Source: an uncultured Prevotellaceae bacterium (GTDB lineage: Bacteria > Bacteroidota > Bacteroidia > Bacteroidales > Muribaculaceae). Taken from it: a stretch of DNA of 49,348 nt. The notes below the pieces were generated by a model. The model searched no databases. It was given only the letters and a program-made list of their open reading frames with translations, and had not been told where the DNA came from. This document shows, piece after piece, positions 7,822 to 16,740 of this stretch. The stretch's first letter is position 1; each line of letters begins with the position of its first letter. Where the stretch lies: assembly GCA_905210415.1 (NCBI GenBank), contig CAJLWM010000008.1, forward strand, positions 1 to 49,348. The letters are read 5' to 3'. The position numbers were made by a program, and so were the translations under genes.

Positions 7822-8199
7822 CTAAAAATTAAGTTTAACTTCTTTTCCAAAAGGCATAAGCACCAAGCCGGCAAGTTTGAAGTGTTGCCTTCCGAAAGGT
7901 ATGCCGATGATGGTGATGCAAAGCAGCACACCGAAGAAGATGTGTGTAATCCAAGCCCACAAACCGCCGAATATCAGCCACAATATGTTGAGTGGGATGC
8001 GTATGCACCCAATCGGGCTATTGGTCTGCTTTACTTCTGCGCCGAATGGCCACAGACAGAGTAAGCCGAGTTTTATGGTTTGCAGTGCCACCGGTATGCC
8101 CACAATGGTGAGGGCCATGGCTATGCTGCCTGTGAAGTAACCGATTGCTGATTCGAGGCCGCCAAAGAGCCACCATAGTAAATTGCCAAGTAATCTCAT
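7822..8199 (-). CDS. YccF domain membrane protein
   Basis: A longer frame opens at 8250, but the family-like N-terminus 'MRLLGNLLWWLFGGL' begins at 8199, giving 125 residues. Two similar halves are visible, each with a hydrophobic segment followed by a glycine/proline turn: 'TGSIAMALTIVGIPVALQTIKLGLLCLWPFG' and 'FGVLLCITIIGIPFGRQHFKLAGLVLMPFG'. This duplicated pattern is characteristic of YccF (DUF307) inner-membrane proteins. Function is unknown in the family. It lies directly upstream of the sugar acetyltransferase gene and is probably co-transcribed with it. Confidence 0.8.
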   Translation of the reverse strand: MRLLGNLLWWLFGGLESAIGYFTGSIAMALTIVGIPVALQTIKLGLLCLWPFGAEVKQTNSPIGCIRIPLNILWLIFGGLWAWITHIFFGVLLCITIIGIPFGRQHFKLAGLVLMPFGKEVKLNF

Positions 8200-8376
8200 A
8201 TTGATTGTTTTTGTTGTATTGTTGTGTGATGTGCGCCGCCAACTAAACAAGAAAGAAGCAAGCGCATATCACCGACAAATATAGTTATATTTTGTGAGAA
8301 AAATGGTGGTATTGCTCAGAATTGAGAGAGTGGTGCGTGAGGCTATGTGAAGCAAAAATCTCCTTCAGCGCTTCGC

Positions 8377-8407
8377 TTGCTTATTTATGTTGTTTGCATT
8401 ATCTTTG
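8377..8407 (+). promoter_or_regulatory. Candidate distal promoter of the GH20 gene
   Basis: TTG at 8377-8379 is followed after 20 bp by TATCTTTG at 8400-8407, which matches the Bacteroides TAnnTTTG -7 box. It would give a leader of about 208 nt containing the dyad at 8470-8514. Confidence 0.4.
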
Positions 8408-8469
8408 TAGTGCATTATAAAACCAAAACTAATAAAAACGAGTAGATTTACGTTGTTGTCTATCGCTTG

Positions 8470-8514
8470 GTGTGCCTGATTTTATTTGAAAATCAGCTAT
8501 AATGATGAGCACAC
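8470..8514 (+). promoter_or_regulatory. Dyad/stem-loop in the GH20 leader
   Basis: CTGATTTT (8476-8483) and AAAATCAG (8489-8496) form a perfect 8-bp inverted repeat around a 5-base loop. GTGTGC (8470-8475) and GCACAC (8509-8514) can close an outer stem. No T-run follows, so it is not a terminator. It could be a protein-binding operator or a structured mRNA leader. Confidence 0.4.
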
Positions 8515-8545
8515 GTCGAAATGGAGCGTAAATGTTAGGAATAAT

Positions 8546-8553
8546 TATGTTTG
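8546..8553 (+). promoter_or_regulatory. Candidate proximal -7 box of the GH20 gene
   Basis: TATGTTTG matches TAnnTTTG about 68 bp upstream of the GH20 start. No -33 TTTG lies at the right distance, so this is weaker than the distal site. Confidence 0.3.
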
Positions 8554-8621
8554 TGTTGTTATAAACGCCTTCGTAAAGAAAATTTTTTGAACTAAATCTT
8601 ACCTAATAAATTTGTCTATAG

Positions 8622-10970
8622 ATGAAAAAGAAGAAAATTTTAAGTTTGTTAGCCGTGGCTACACTCGGAGTGTCTTCGCTCTGTGCCTCGGTAAATGCCG
8701 ATGTGAAATGCTATAACCGAGGCATCAACATCATCCCTATGCCACAAGAGTTGGTGGCTACATCTGGAAACTTCACTGTGGATGCGTCTACTGCTTTTGC
8801 TGCCACATCTGCTGAAGCAAAGACTATTGCCGAATTTTTCGCAGCGAAAATCAATCAGTCAACTGGCCTTGGCGTGAAGGTGGCTGATAAGGGTAATATC
8901 AAATTGGTTATTGACCCTGCAATGAACACCAACGATGAGGGTTACTCGCTATGCGTGAAGCCTACTGGCGTTACCGCAAAGGCTAAGACTGCTCATGGCT
9001 TGTTTTATGCTATGCAATCGTTCTTGCAATTGCTTCCTGCCGAAATCGAAAGTCCTTCGGTGGTGAAGGGCGTGGAATGGACTGCTCCTGCAGTGTGCGT
9101 TAAGGACCAACCTCGCTTTGGCTACCGTGGTATTATGCTTGACCCATGTCGCCACTTCTTGCCTGCAGAAAGCGTGAAGAAATACATCGACGTGCTGTCG
9201 TTGTTTAAGATCAACCGTATGCACTGGCACTTGACCGACGACCAAGGCTGGCGCATCGAAAGCAAAAAATATCCTAAGCTCAACAAGATTGCTTCAAGCC
9301 GTGTGGAAGGCGAAGGCACTATCCATGCTGGATATTACACTCAAGAGCAAATCAAGGATATCGTGAAATATGCGGCTGACCGCTTTATCACCGTTGTGCC
9401 AGAACTTGAACTCCCTGGCCACGAAATGGCTGCAATCGCTGCTTATCCAAAGCTTTCGTGCAAGGGCGAGAAGTCTTCGCCTCGCGTGATTTGGGGTGTT
9501 GAAGACGTAGTGATGTGCCCTGGTAAGGAAGATATGTTTAAGTTCCTCCAAGACATCATCGACGAAATGGTGCCATTGTTCCCAAGCGAATATTTCCATA
9601 TCGGTGGTGACGAATGCCCTAAAACAAGCTGGAAATCATGCCCTAAGTGCCAAAAGCGCATCAAGGAACTTGGCTTGAAGGCCGACGAAAAGCACACTGC
9701 TGAAGAAAAATTGCAAAGCTACGTGATTCAGCGCATGGAGAAATATCTTGCCACTAAGGGTAAGAAAATCATCGGTTGGGACGAAATCCTCGAAGGTGGT
9801 TTGGCTCCATCTGCCACTGTGATGAGCTGGCGTGGCGAAGAGGGCGGTATTGCTGCTGCATTGATGAATCACAGCGTGATTATGACTCCTGGCGGCAATG
9901 GCATGTATCTCGACCACTATCAAGGTAGCCCTAAGGTGGAACCTGTGGCTATCGGTGGCTACACAACTTTGAAGAAAACTTATAGTTACAACCCAATGCC
10001 TGACACTCTCGCTGTGATGGGCAAGCAACAATATGTGCTTGGTGTGCAAGGCAACTGCTGGGGCGAATATTTCTATACAGATGCTCAACGCGAATATATG
10101 ACATTCCCTCGCATCATTGCTGTGGCTGAAATCGGTTGGACCAATGTTGAACGCAAGAACTATACCGACTTCGAACGTCGCATCAACAACGCCTACGTTC
10201 GCCTCGATGGTCATGGCGTAAACTATCACATTCCAATGCCAGAACAGGGCGAATTCTCTTGCAATAAGGTGGCATTTACCGATAAGGCTGTGCTCACATT
10301 CAACACCACTCGCCCAGAGAGAATGGTTTATACTCTCGATGGCACCGAACCTACTGCACAATCTACCGAATACATCGCTCCTATAGCTATACACAACACC
10401 ACCACGCTGAAGATTGCCACTGCATTGCCTTCTGGCAAACTTAGCCCTGTGCGCACTATCTTGGTGGAAAAACAAGAATTGGCTCCTGCTGCTAAGGTCA
10501 ACAACGCTAAGCCAGGCCTTATGATGAGTGTGTTCGACGGTATGTATCTCAGCGTGAAGGATGCTGCTAATGCCGTTGCTAAGGAGAAATTTGTGATTGA
10601 CAACACTCGCAAACTCACTGCACACGTTAAGACTTCTGAATCGATGCGCGGTGTGAAGCAATATGCTGCAGAAGCAGTTGGCTACGTAAACATCCCAGAG
10701 GATGGCGTTTACTACTTCTCTTCTGACCTCGAAGAAGTGTGGATTGATGGCAAGTTGCTTATCAACAACGGTGGTGAAGTGAAGCGTTATTCTCGCCACG
10801 ATTCTTCGGCTGCTTTGGCTAAGGGTCTGCACTCTGTTCGCCTTGTGTTCCTCGGACATGTGATGGGCGGTTGGCCATCAAACTGGAACGATGGCAGCTT
10901 GAACATCCGCAAGGATGGCGAAAAGGAATTTAAGCTGGTCAAGGCTGACAGCTACTTCCACGCAGATTGA
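8622..10970 (+). CDS. Secreted GH20 beta-N-acetylhexosaminidase with PA14-like domain
   Basis: This 782-residue protein begins with a signal peptide ('MKKKKILSLLAVATLGVSSLCASVNA'); the region lacks a proper lipobox. A GH20b-type N-terminal domain (about 34-160) precedes the catalytic barrel (about 163-510). The family's catalytic pair is visible in 'HIGGDE' at residues 326-331 (Asp330, Glu331): substrate-assisted removal of terminal GlcNAc or GalNAc. Other GH20 landmarks are 'MHWHLTDDQGWR' and 'VQGNCWGEY'. After the barrel come a chitobiase C-type beta-sandwich (about 540-610) and a PA14-like segment (about 640-780, 'VYYFSSDLEEVWIDGKLL') that may bind glycans. It is monocistronic, with a ~200-nt leader, and its 3' side carries repeat copy 2. 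It probably works in the periplasm or at the surface. Confidence 0.92.
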   Translation: MKKKKILSLLAVATLGVSSLCASVNADVKCYNRGINIIPMPQELVATSGNFTVDASTAFAATSAEAKTIAEFFAAKINQSTGLGVKVADKGNIKLVIDPAMNTNDEGYSLCVKPTGVTAKAKTAHGLFYAMQSFLQLLPAEIESPSVVKGVEWTAPAVCVKDQPRFGYRGIMLDPCRHFLPAESVKKYIDVLSLFKINRMHWHLTDDQGWRIESKKYPKLNKIASSRVEGEGTIHAGYYTQEQIKDIVKYAADRFITVVPELELPGHEMAAIAAYPKLSCKGEKSSPRVIWGVEDVVMCPGKEDMFKFLQDIIDEMVPLFPSEYFHIGGDECPKTSWKSCPKCQKRIKELGLKADEKHTAEEKLQSYVIQRMEKYLATKGKKIIGWDEILEGGLAPSATVMSWRGEEGGIAAALMNHSVIMTPGGNGMYLDHYQGSPKVEPVAIGGYTTLKKTYSYNPMPDTLAVMGKQQYVLGVQGNCWGEYFYTDAQREYMTFPRIIAVAEIGWTNVERKNYTDFERRINNAYVRLDGHGVNYHIPMPEQGEFSCNKVAFTDKAVLTFNTTRPERMVYTLDGTEPTAQSTEYIAPIAIHNTTTLKIATALPSGKLSPVRTILVEKQELAPAAKVNNAKPGLMMSVFDGMYLSVKDAANAVAKEKFVIDNTRKLTAHVKTSESMRGVKQYAAEAVGYVNIPEDGVYYFSSDLEEVWIDGKLLINNGGEVKRYSRHDSSAALAKGLHSVRLVFLGHVMGGWPSNWNDGSLNIRKDGEKEFKLVKADSYFHAD

Positions 10971-10998
10971 TATTTCGTTCTCTGAGAACTCAATAAAA

Positions 10999-11182
10999 TC
11001 CCAAATCGGTCATTAGGCCGTAAATGTAAGATTTTTCTACTGCTTGGAGCCTTTCGGTTTTTATAAGGCATCTTTTGCTTGTTTTTAATTCGCAATGGCT
11101 CGCTATTACTCATTAAAAAGCAATCAAAATCTGCGCTTCTAAAACTCCGAAATCCTTTCAAGTCCTAATGACCGAATTGGGA
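10999..11182 (-). mobile_element. Dispersed ~184-bp repeat, copy 2 (MITE-like)
   Basis: This is the inverted, roughly 85% identical copy of 1637-1819. Its termini are near-perfect inverted repeats: TCCCAAATCGGTCATTAGG on the left and, reverse-complemented, TCCCAATTCGGTCATTAGG on the right. The 5-bp flanks are identical, TAAAA at 10994-10998 and again at 11183-11187, which looks like a target-site duplication. As with copy 1, the element sits in the gap between convergent genes (GH20 and maeB). There is no transposase gene, so movement would need an enzyme supplied elsewhere. Confidence 0.7.
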
Positions 11183-11188
11183 TAAAAC

Positions 11189-11227
11189 ATATCGGGCAGA
11201 CGATTTTTGATGTCGTCTGCCCGATAT
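11189..11227 (-). terminator. Strong hairpin terminator of maeB
   Basis: A perfect 15-bp stem, 11189-11203 against 11213-11227 (core CGGGCAGACGA), encloses a 9-base loop. It lies 25 bp past the maeB stop on the minus strand, where the stem is followed by GTTTTAT. On the plus strand it could also stop GH20 read-through. Confidence 0.7.
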
Positions 11228-11252
11228 TCGTTTATGCCAATACGGCTTGTGG

Positions 11253-13550
11253 TTATTTATTACAGTTGGCGCATTTCTCCTTCTCTACGATTGCGTCGAT
11301 AACGGCAATGGCAGTGATAGTCACCACGTCGCGCACGCTTGTCTCAAAGTCGGTGAAGTGGATAGGTTTGTTCAATCCCATTTGGATAGGGCCAATCACT
11401 TCCACGTCGTGCGCCATATATTGTATCAGCTTTGATGTCGAGTTGGCGCTGCTCAGGTTAGGGAAGATGAGCGTGTTCACGTCCTTGCCGTTAAGGCGGG
11501 TGAATGGGTATTTGCGGTCGCGAAGGCTGCGGTCAAGCGCAAAGTTGAGCTGCATCTCACCATCGATGGCGCGATTAGGGTCTTCTTCTTGCAGAATGCG
11601 CACAGCCTCGTGCACATCGGCAGGGCTGCCGTCTTTGTCGCTGCCGAAGTTGGAATATGAAATCATAGCCATAACAGGAGTGCGGTTGAAGAATTTCACC
11701 GCGTGCTCTGATAGGCGAGCCACATCGATAAGCGTTTCGGTGTTAGGGCGGCGGTTGATGAGCGTATCGGCAATAAACAGGGTCCCCTTCTTTGAGTTGA
11801 GTATGTGCATGGTGCCGAAGTGGTTAAATCCGGGACGGATGCCCACCACCTCTTTAGCCACCTTGATGGTGTTGCTATATTTTGTGTATGTGCCTGTGAT
11901 AAATGCATCGGCTTCGCCAGTTTCCACCATCATCATGCCGAAGTAGTTGCGCTCAAACATTTTGTCGTTGGCTTCCTCAAAGCTGAAGCCTTCGCGGCAT
12001 CGCTTTTCGGCAAGGATTTTTGCAAATCGCTCACGGCGAGTAGCTTCGCGGTCGTGACGCAGGTTGATTACCTCAATGCCGTCGAGGCTCAACTCAAGTT
12101 CGGCAGCAAGTTTGGCGATTCGCTCGTCGTTGCCAAGCAAGATAGGGTGGCAAATGCCCTCGTTGAGGGCTTCAACGGCAGCTTTCAGCATAGTAGGGTG
12201 AGCACCCTCGGCAAACACCACGCGCTGTGGGTTGCGGCGTGCTGTTTCATAGAATTGCTGAGTGAGTTTGCTCTCTTGTCCGATGATGCGTTTGAGGTGA
12301 GCGGCATATTCATCCCAGTCGGTGATGGTCTTGCGCGCCACACCGCTTGCAATAGCGGCTTTGGCAACAGCCATCGACACGTCGGTGATAAGGCGAGGGT
12401 CGACAGGTTTAGGGATGAAGTAGTCGCGGCCGAACACGAAGTTGTTGACGTGATATATCTTGTTCACCACATCAGGCACCGGTTTCTTGGCAAGGTCGGC
12501 AATGGCACGCACTGCGGCGAGTTTCATCTCCTCGTTGATGGCAGAGGCTGCTGTGTCGAGAGCGCCACGGAAGATGTACGGGAAGCCAATCACGTTGTTT
12601 ATCTGGTTAGGATAGTCGCTTCGGCCTGTAGACATAAGCACGTCGGGACGTGCAGCCATAGCGTCTTCGTAGGTGATTTCTGGCACAGGGTTGGCGAGTG
12701 CAAACACGATAGGGTTTGCTGCCATTGAGCGCACCATATCTTGCGTGAGGATGTTACCTTTAGAAAGACCAAGGAATACATCGGCGCCTTTGATGGCTTC
12801 TTCGAGGGTGTGCACATCGCGGCGCGTGGTGGCAAATTCGCGCTTTTGCTCGGTGAGGTTAGGGCGGTTGTCGGTGATCACACCTTTGCTGTCGAGCATC
12901 ACAATGTTGCTGTGCTTAGCGCCAAGAGCCACATAGAGCTTTGTGCAGCTGATGGCAGCAGCGCCAGCGCCATTAACCACAATCTTCACGTCTTCGATGT
13001 TTTTGCCAGCCACAGTGAGGGCGTTGAGCAGGCCTGCAGCCGAGATTATGGCAGTGCCATGTTGGTCGTCGTGCATCACAGGGATGTCGAGTTCCTCCTT
13101 CAGTCGGCGCTCTATTTCGAAGCATTCCGGAGCCTTAATGTCCTCAAGGTTGATGCCGCCGAAAGTAGGGGCGATTGCCTTAACAGCTTCGATAAACTTG
13201 TCGGGGTCTTTCTCGTTGACCTCGATGTCGAATACGTCGATGCCGCCGTAGATTTTAAACAGCAGACCCTTACCCTCCATCACTGGTTTGCCAGAGAGTG
13301 CGCCGATGTCGCCCAAGCCAAGCACCGCTGTGCCGTTGCTGATCACAGCCACAAGGTTGCCCTTATCGGTGTATTTATAAGCGTTTTGTTGGTCTTTCTG
13401 AATTTCAAGACATGGCTCGGCAACGCCAGGCGAGTATGCCAGGCTGAGGTCGGTCTGCGTTTGATATGGTTTTGTGGGTACGACTTCGATTTTACCCGGA
13501 CGACCCTCTGAGTGATAAGCAAGAGCTGCTTCCTTAGTGATTTTTGCCAT
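11253..13550 (-). CDS. maeB: NAD(P)-dependent malic enzyme fused to a phosphotransacetylase-like domain
   Basis: This 765-residue cytoplasmic protein has the MaeB layout. The N-terminal malic enzyme part (about 1-430) contains the 'MHDDQHGTA' active-site region (near residue 161) and a dinucleotide-binding loop '[12 protein letters not shown]' (near 190-200). It oxidatively decarboxylates malate to pyruvate. The C-terminal part (about 435-760) is a phosphate acetyl/butyryltransferase-like domain ('[19 protein letters not shown]'). In MaeB-type enzymes that domain is regulatory rather than catalytic. It is a single-gene unit, with a -7-like TAACTTTG about 110 bp upstream and a strong terminator downstream. 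Confidence 0.93.
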   Translation of the reverse strand: MAKITKEAALAYHSEGRPGKIEVVPTKPYQTQTDLSLAYSPGVAEPCLEIQKDQQNAYKYTDKGNLVAVISNGTAVLGLGDIGALSGKPVMEGKGLLFKIYGGIDVFDIEVNEKDPDKFIEAVKAIAPTFGGINLEDIKAPECFEIERRLKEELDIPVMHDDQHGTAIISAAGLLNALTVAGKNIEDVKIVVNGAGAAAISCTKLYVALGAKHSNIVMLDSKGVITDNRPNLTEQKREFATTRRDVHTLEEAIKGADVFLGLSKGNILTQDMVRSMAANPIVFALANPVPEITYEDAMAARPDVLMSTGRSDYPNQINNVIGFPYIFRGALDTAASAINEEMKLAAVRAIADLAKKPVPDVVNKIYHVNNFVFGRDYFIPKPVDPRLITDVSMAVAKAAIASGVARKTITDWDEYAAHLKRIIGQESKLTQQFYETARRNPQRVVFAEGAHPTMLKAAVEALNEGICHPILLGNDERIAKLAAELELSLDGIEVINLRHDREATRRERFAKILAEKRCREGFSFEEANDKMFERNYFGMMMVETGEADAFITGTYTKYSNTIKVAKEVVGIRPGFNHFGTMHILNSKKGTLFIADTLINRRPNTETLIDVARLSEHAVKFFNRTPVMAMISYSNFGSDKDGSPADVHEAVRILQEEDPNRAIDGEMQLNFALDRSLRDRKYPFTRLNGKDVNTLIFPNLSSANSTSKLIQYMAHDVEVIGPIQMGLNKPIHFTDFETSVRDVVTITAIAVIDAIVEKEKCANCNK

Positions 13551-13658
13551 TTCCTTTTAGTTACGATTTTCAATATAATATACTAACGTGATTCAAGCCA
13601 ATTTTGTTTGGCAGAGTGGAGCGAAGAATTCTAAAGAGATTTTTCTGAAATTGGGTTG

Positions 13659-13666
13659 CAAAGTTA
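13659..13666 (-). promoter_or_regulatory. Candidate -7 promoter box of maeB
   Basis: On the minus strand this reads TAACTTTG, a match to TAnnTTTG, about 108 bp upstream of the maeB start. No clear -33 box. The rest of 13551-13812 shows no gene. Confidence 0.4.
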
Positions 13667-13812
13667 CTAAATTATTTTCCAACGAAGAGCGATGAGAGTG
13701 TTAATGATTGTTCTATAGTAGAGATATAGTCCACTTCTGTGGCAATCAGCGATGCGATGTCGCTCGGCGTTATCACCTATTTCTAATTCCTGAAATGGGA
13801 TTGTTGTGTGAC

Positions 13813-13844
13813 AAAAAAAGGGCTATGCCCAGATGGCATAGCCC
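13813..13844 (-). terminator. Rho-independent terminator of the first SusCD operon
   Basis: GGGCTATGCC (13820-13829) and GGCATAGCCC (13835-13844) form a perfect 10-bp stem with a 5-base loop. On the minus strand the stem is followed by a run of seven T's. It lies about 48 bp past the stop of the PKD lipoprotein gene, the last gene of the operon. Confidence 0.85.
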
Positions 13845-13892
13845 AAAGTAAAGGGTATTTTTTTGCCTCACGGCAAGTTGCTAAAGCCTTGT

Positions 13893-15587
13893 TTAGAACA
13901 ACTTTGTCTTGCGTGGATTGATGCAGATACCAAGGGCTTTATCGCTGCTGTCATAGAAGTGCTTGATAGAGCCTGATGCATAATCGTAGTAGTAGATGCC
14001 AGTGGTGTGAGTTTCGCCAGTGTCAGGGATGAAACCGAAGTAAACGTTACCAGTAGCATCGTCAACAGCAAATTGTGTTACATATAATGCTTCGAAACTT
14101 GCAGCGCTACCAGCGGTAGGAGCAGCCGACATCTTGATGTACTTAGTGTTTTGTTGAACAGTGAGACCTTCGGTGTAACCAACCTTTGGATATTGTGCAA
14201 AACCAGTACCGATGGCACCAGATGTGAGCCAGCAGTAGAAGTGTCCGCGCTTTTCGTCGAGTGCAAATGCCTTGCAAGTAGCACCGTTGAGAAGGATTTC
14301 GGTTGGCTTAGCATCTGTCTTGCCTATGTCTTCAGCCTTGAAGCGGAAGATACCAGAAGCATTGTAGCACTTAGGCCACCAGTATACGCCGTCCTTGTCG
14401 TAAGCCAAGCCAGTGTGTACGGCACCGTAAGCGATACCGCGACCATAGTAGCCAAGGCTTTGGTTGCTGCAGAAGTAAGAGTCGGTGTTTTCGTTAACGC
14501 GAGTTTCTTTCTTACCGCGGTCGGTGAGATTAATTGTGCTGAAGCCAGTGTTACGGTCGTTGTAGAGCAACTTGTCGCCAACGATGCAGCCAGAGAATGG
14601 GTCGCTGAATGCGTGTCCGCCGATGTTGCTGATAACGAGGTTGGCGTAAGAGCCGTCGGCGCTCATCACTGTGATTTTGCCGTCGCCAAGCACACCGTCG
14701 TTGTCCACTTGATAGCAGAAGTTCTTACCGCAGTCGAGGATATAGATGAAGTCTTGGTCGTTAACGTTGGCATAAAGGATGCATTGAGGAGTTACACCGC
14801 TGCTCACGCCGAGGTCGAATGGCATGTTCTTAGTGCCTTCTGGGAGGTCGGCTGGATCAATAAGCTTGTAAGCCTTGATGTTGCCACCATAGTTGGCGTA
14901 GTAGAGTGTAGGAGCTTCTACGTTGGCACCCACTTGCACGTTGATGTAAGAGTCGGCAAGACGACGGTTTTCACCGTTGATGTCGAAGTAGGTTTGCACT
15001 TCAATCTTTTGTGAGCCGATGTTCTTAAACTTCAATGCGCCAGGATTGTCAACGGTGCCATCTTCGTGAGAATAACCTTCAAATGTAGTGATAGGAGTGC
15101 CATCGGCAAGTGTAGTGCCTTCTGGCATTTTCCAGATGTATTTGCAGGTCAAGTTGTCAGGGTTAGGCAACTCCAAGCCAAGCTTGATGCTTGCTGCGTT
15201 GATAGTGACGATTTCCTCGCTTTGCTCAGTGACGCTGAGCGTAGGTTGGATGTCCATGATGAGCAATGGGTAAGTGCGGCTGCCAACGCCCTCAATGGTG
15301 AGGGTGACGTTGTAGCGGCCCGACTTAGCAAACTTGTGAGTAGGATTGCTCTCGGTAGATGTAGAGCCATCACCGAAGTCCCACTTTGCAGCGCCTTGGC
15401 GCGAAGAAGTGTTGGTGAACTGCAGTGTTGACACATAATAGAAATCTGTGGCATATTCGTTGCCTTCTACGGCGAACGAGAAGTCTACGTCCTTCGAAGG
15501 GAAGTCTTTGTAGTCAGGTTCGCTTTCAACGCAGGCATTGAAGACGAATGCCAAGAGTGCTATGAATAATAATTTGATATGTTTCAT
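13893..15587 (-). CDS. PKD-domain surface lipoprotein with propeller-like C-terminus
   Basis: The start at 15587 gives a proper lipoprotein signal, 'MKHIKLLFIALLAFVFNAC' with Cys19; an ATG seven codons upstream would spoil its position. The mature protein (564 residues in all) begins with a PKD-like beta-sandwich: 'FTNTSSRQGAAKWDFGDGSTSTESNPTHKFAKSG'. A second Ig-like part follows, then repeated beta-rich segments that resemble a propeller. It is the last gene of the SusC-SusD operon, where glycan-binding surface lipoproteins (SusE/SusF position) usually lie. A role in capturing substrate at the cell surface is inferred; the ligand is unknown. Confidence 0.75.
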   Translation of the reverse strand: MKHIKLLFIALLAFVFNACVESEPDYKDFPSKDVDFSFAVEGNEYATDFYYVSTLQFTNTSSRQGAAKWDFGDGSTSTESNPTHKFAKSGRYNVTLTIEGVGSRTYPLLIMDIQPTLSVTEQSEEIVTINAASIKLGLELPNPDNLTCKYIWKMPEGTTLADGTPITTFEGYSHEDGTVDNPGALKFKNIGSQKIEVQTYFDINGENRRLADSYINVQVGANVEAPTLYYANYGGNIKAYKLIDPADLPEGTKNMPFDLGVSSGVTPQCILYANVNDQDFIYILDCGKNFCYQVDNDGVLGDGKITVMSADGSYANLVISNIGGHAFSDPFSGCIVGDKLLYNDRNTGFSTINLTDRGKKETRVNENTDSYFCSNQSLGYYGRGIAYGAVHTGLAYDKDGVYWWPKCYNASGIFRFKAEDIGKTDAKPTEILLNGATCKAFALDEKRGHFYCWLTSGAIGTGFAQYPKVGYTEGLTVQQNTKYIKMSAAPTAGSAASFEALYVTQFAVDDATGNVYFGFIPDTGETHTTGIYYYDYASGSIKHFYDSSDKALGICINPRKTKLF

Positions 15588-15611
15588 AATGAATGAATTC
15601 TTTGGCATGTG

Positions 15612-16688
15612 TTAGTTGAGTTCGATTGACTTAGTTTCGGTGTCTGTACCAATCTTACCCTTGGTGTCGACTACCTTAAATTTAGGCTTGAGCGAATAAG
15701 CACGGTTGAATGATATCGCATACACCTTGTTGCTGCTGTCGTAGATCCATGCTGTGAAAGGCACAAGCTCAGCGAGTTCTTTCCACAAAGGCATGTATTC
15801 GTGACGAACGCTTGTCACTGCACCACCGGTGTCGTCGCTGTAGCGGCAGAAAATCCAGTGAGGGGCCTTATATACTGGGTAGATCTTCTCTGGAGCGATG
15901 TCAGAAGGAGCATCGGCCTTAGTAGCGATTTCGTGTTCTACAGTCACGCTGCCCTCAAGGGTAGTGTAGTAGTAGTGGTCGATAACCTTAGTGTCTGGTT
16001 CAAACCAGAGGTCACCCTTGGTTTGGCCCTTTTCTTCTGAGTCAGAGAAAGGCAGAGGTTGAAGGTTAGGATACTTAGCATTCACAGCGTCGATTTGTTC
16101 CTTAGTGTAAGCATAGTTGATATACAATTGGCGAAGACCCTTCAGATAGGTGCTGTCGGCAGTGAGGTAATCTACCATCTTAGCGCAGAACTTTGCTTGG
16201 AAGTCGGCAGGATAATACATATCGAACTTCTCTTGGTCCCAGTTGGCAGGAGAATCCCACTTGATAGGGCTAAGAGTGGCTGATGTAGGGAATGTGGCAT
16301 TGAGGTGATACTCGGTGCCTTCAAGAGTTGCCATGCTGTGAGGATAGCTGCGAAGCATGTGATAGCCGCGCACTGTGTCTTCCTCGTTGACGGTTTGTGC
16401 ATAAGTAGGAGAAGAGATTAACTTCTGTGTAGCAGCGGCACTTTCAGTGCTGGTGATCATTGCCCATACTTCGCAGTGGTCGATAGATGCATCCTTGGCA
16501 GTGGTGTAGTACTTTGCCAAGAACGAAGCTTCTTCGCCAGCCTTGCACACTGTGCTCGACAGCTCCCAAGAAGTGGTAGGCAGCACTTGTCCGATGTCCA
16601 TCTTGTCGGCAAACGGGTCGTTGACATCGCAAGATGTAGCCAAGAACAAGCCTGCTGCTAAAAGAGCTATTTTGTTATATGATTTCAT
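15612..16688 (-). CDS. SusE-position lipoprotein of unknown fold
   Basis: This 358-residue protein begins with a lipoprotein signal, 'MKSYNKIALLAAGLFLATSC', with the acylated cysteine at residue 20. No catalytic motif or known domain is recognised. It is rich in beta-type segments and aromatic residues ('YYYTTLEGSV', 'APHWIFCRYSDD'). It lies about 50 bp after the SusD gene and 24 bp before the PKD lipoprotein start, so it belongs to the same operon. By position it is probably a surface accessory or binding lipoprotein; its binding partner is not known. Confidence 0.65.
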   Translation of the reverse strand: MKSYNKIALLAAGLFLATSCDVNDPFADKMDIGQVLPTTSWELSSTVCKAGEEASFLAKYYTTAKDASIDHCEVWAMITSTESAAATQKLISSPTYAQTVNEEDTVRGYHMLRSYPHSMATLEGTEYHLNATFPTSATLSPIKWDSPANWDQEKFDMYYPADFQAKFCAKMVDYLTADSTYLKGLRQLYINYAYTKEQIDAVNAKYPNLQPLPFSDSEEKGQTKGDLWFEPDTKVIDHYYYTTLEGSVTVEHEIATKADAPSDIAPEKIYPVYKAPHWIFCRYSDDTGGAVTSVRHEYMPLWKELAELVPFTAWIYDSSNKVYAISFNRAYSLKPKFKVVDTKGKIGTDTETKSIELN

Positions 16689-16740
16689 AATATTTTATTT
16701 CTAAATAAATTATATTGTTGAAAATTCTTTGTGGTTTTTA

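Larger units (their letters stand above)
8200..8621. other. Intergenic region with the long GH20 leader
   Basis: No protein gene is seen. The stretch separates the divergent YccF and GH20 genes. It holds two candidate -7 boxes for GH20 (8400-8407 and 8546-8553) and a dyad structure at 8470-8514, each listed separately. It becomes strongly AT-rich toward the GH20 start. Confidence 0.55.

Noticed and set aside
9636..10859. 407-residue ORF on the minus strand
   Set aside because: It is the antisense shadow of the GH20 gene, which has clear catalytic motifs.
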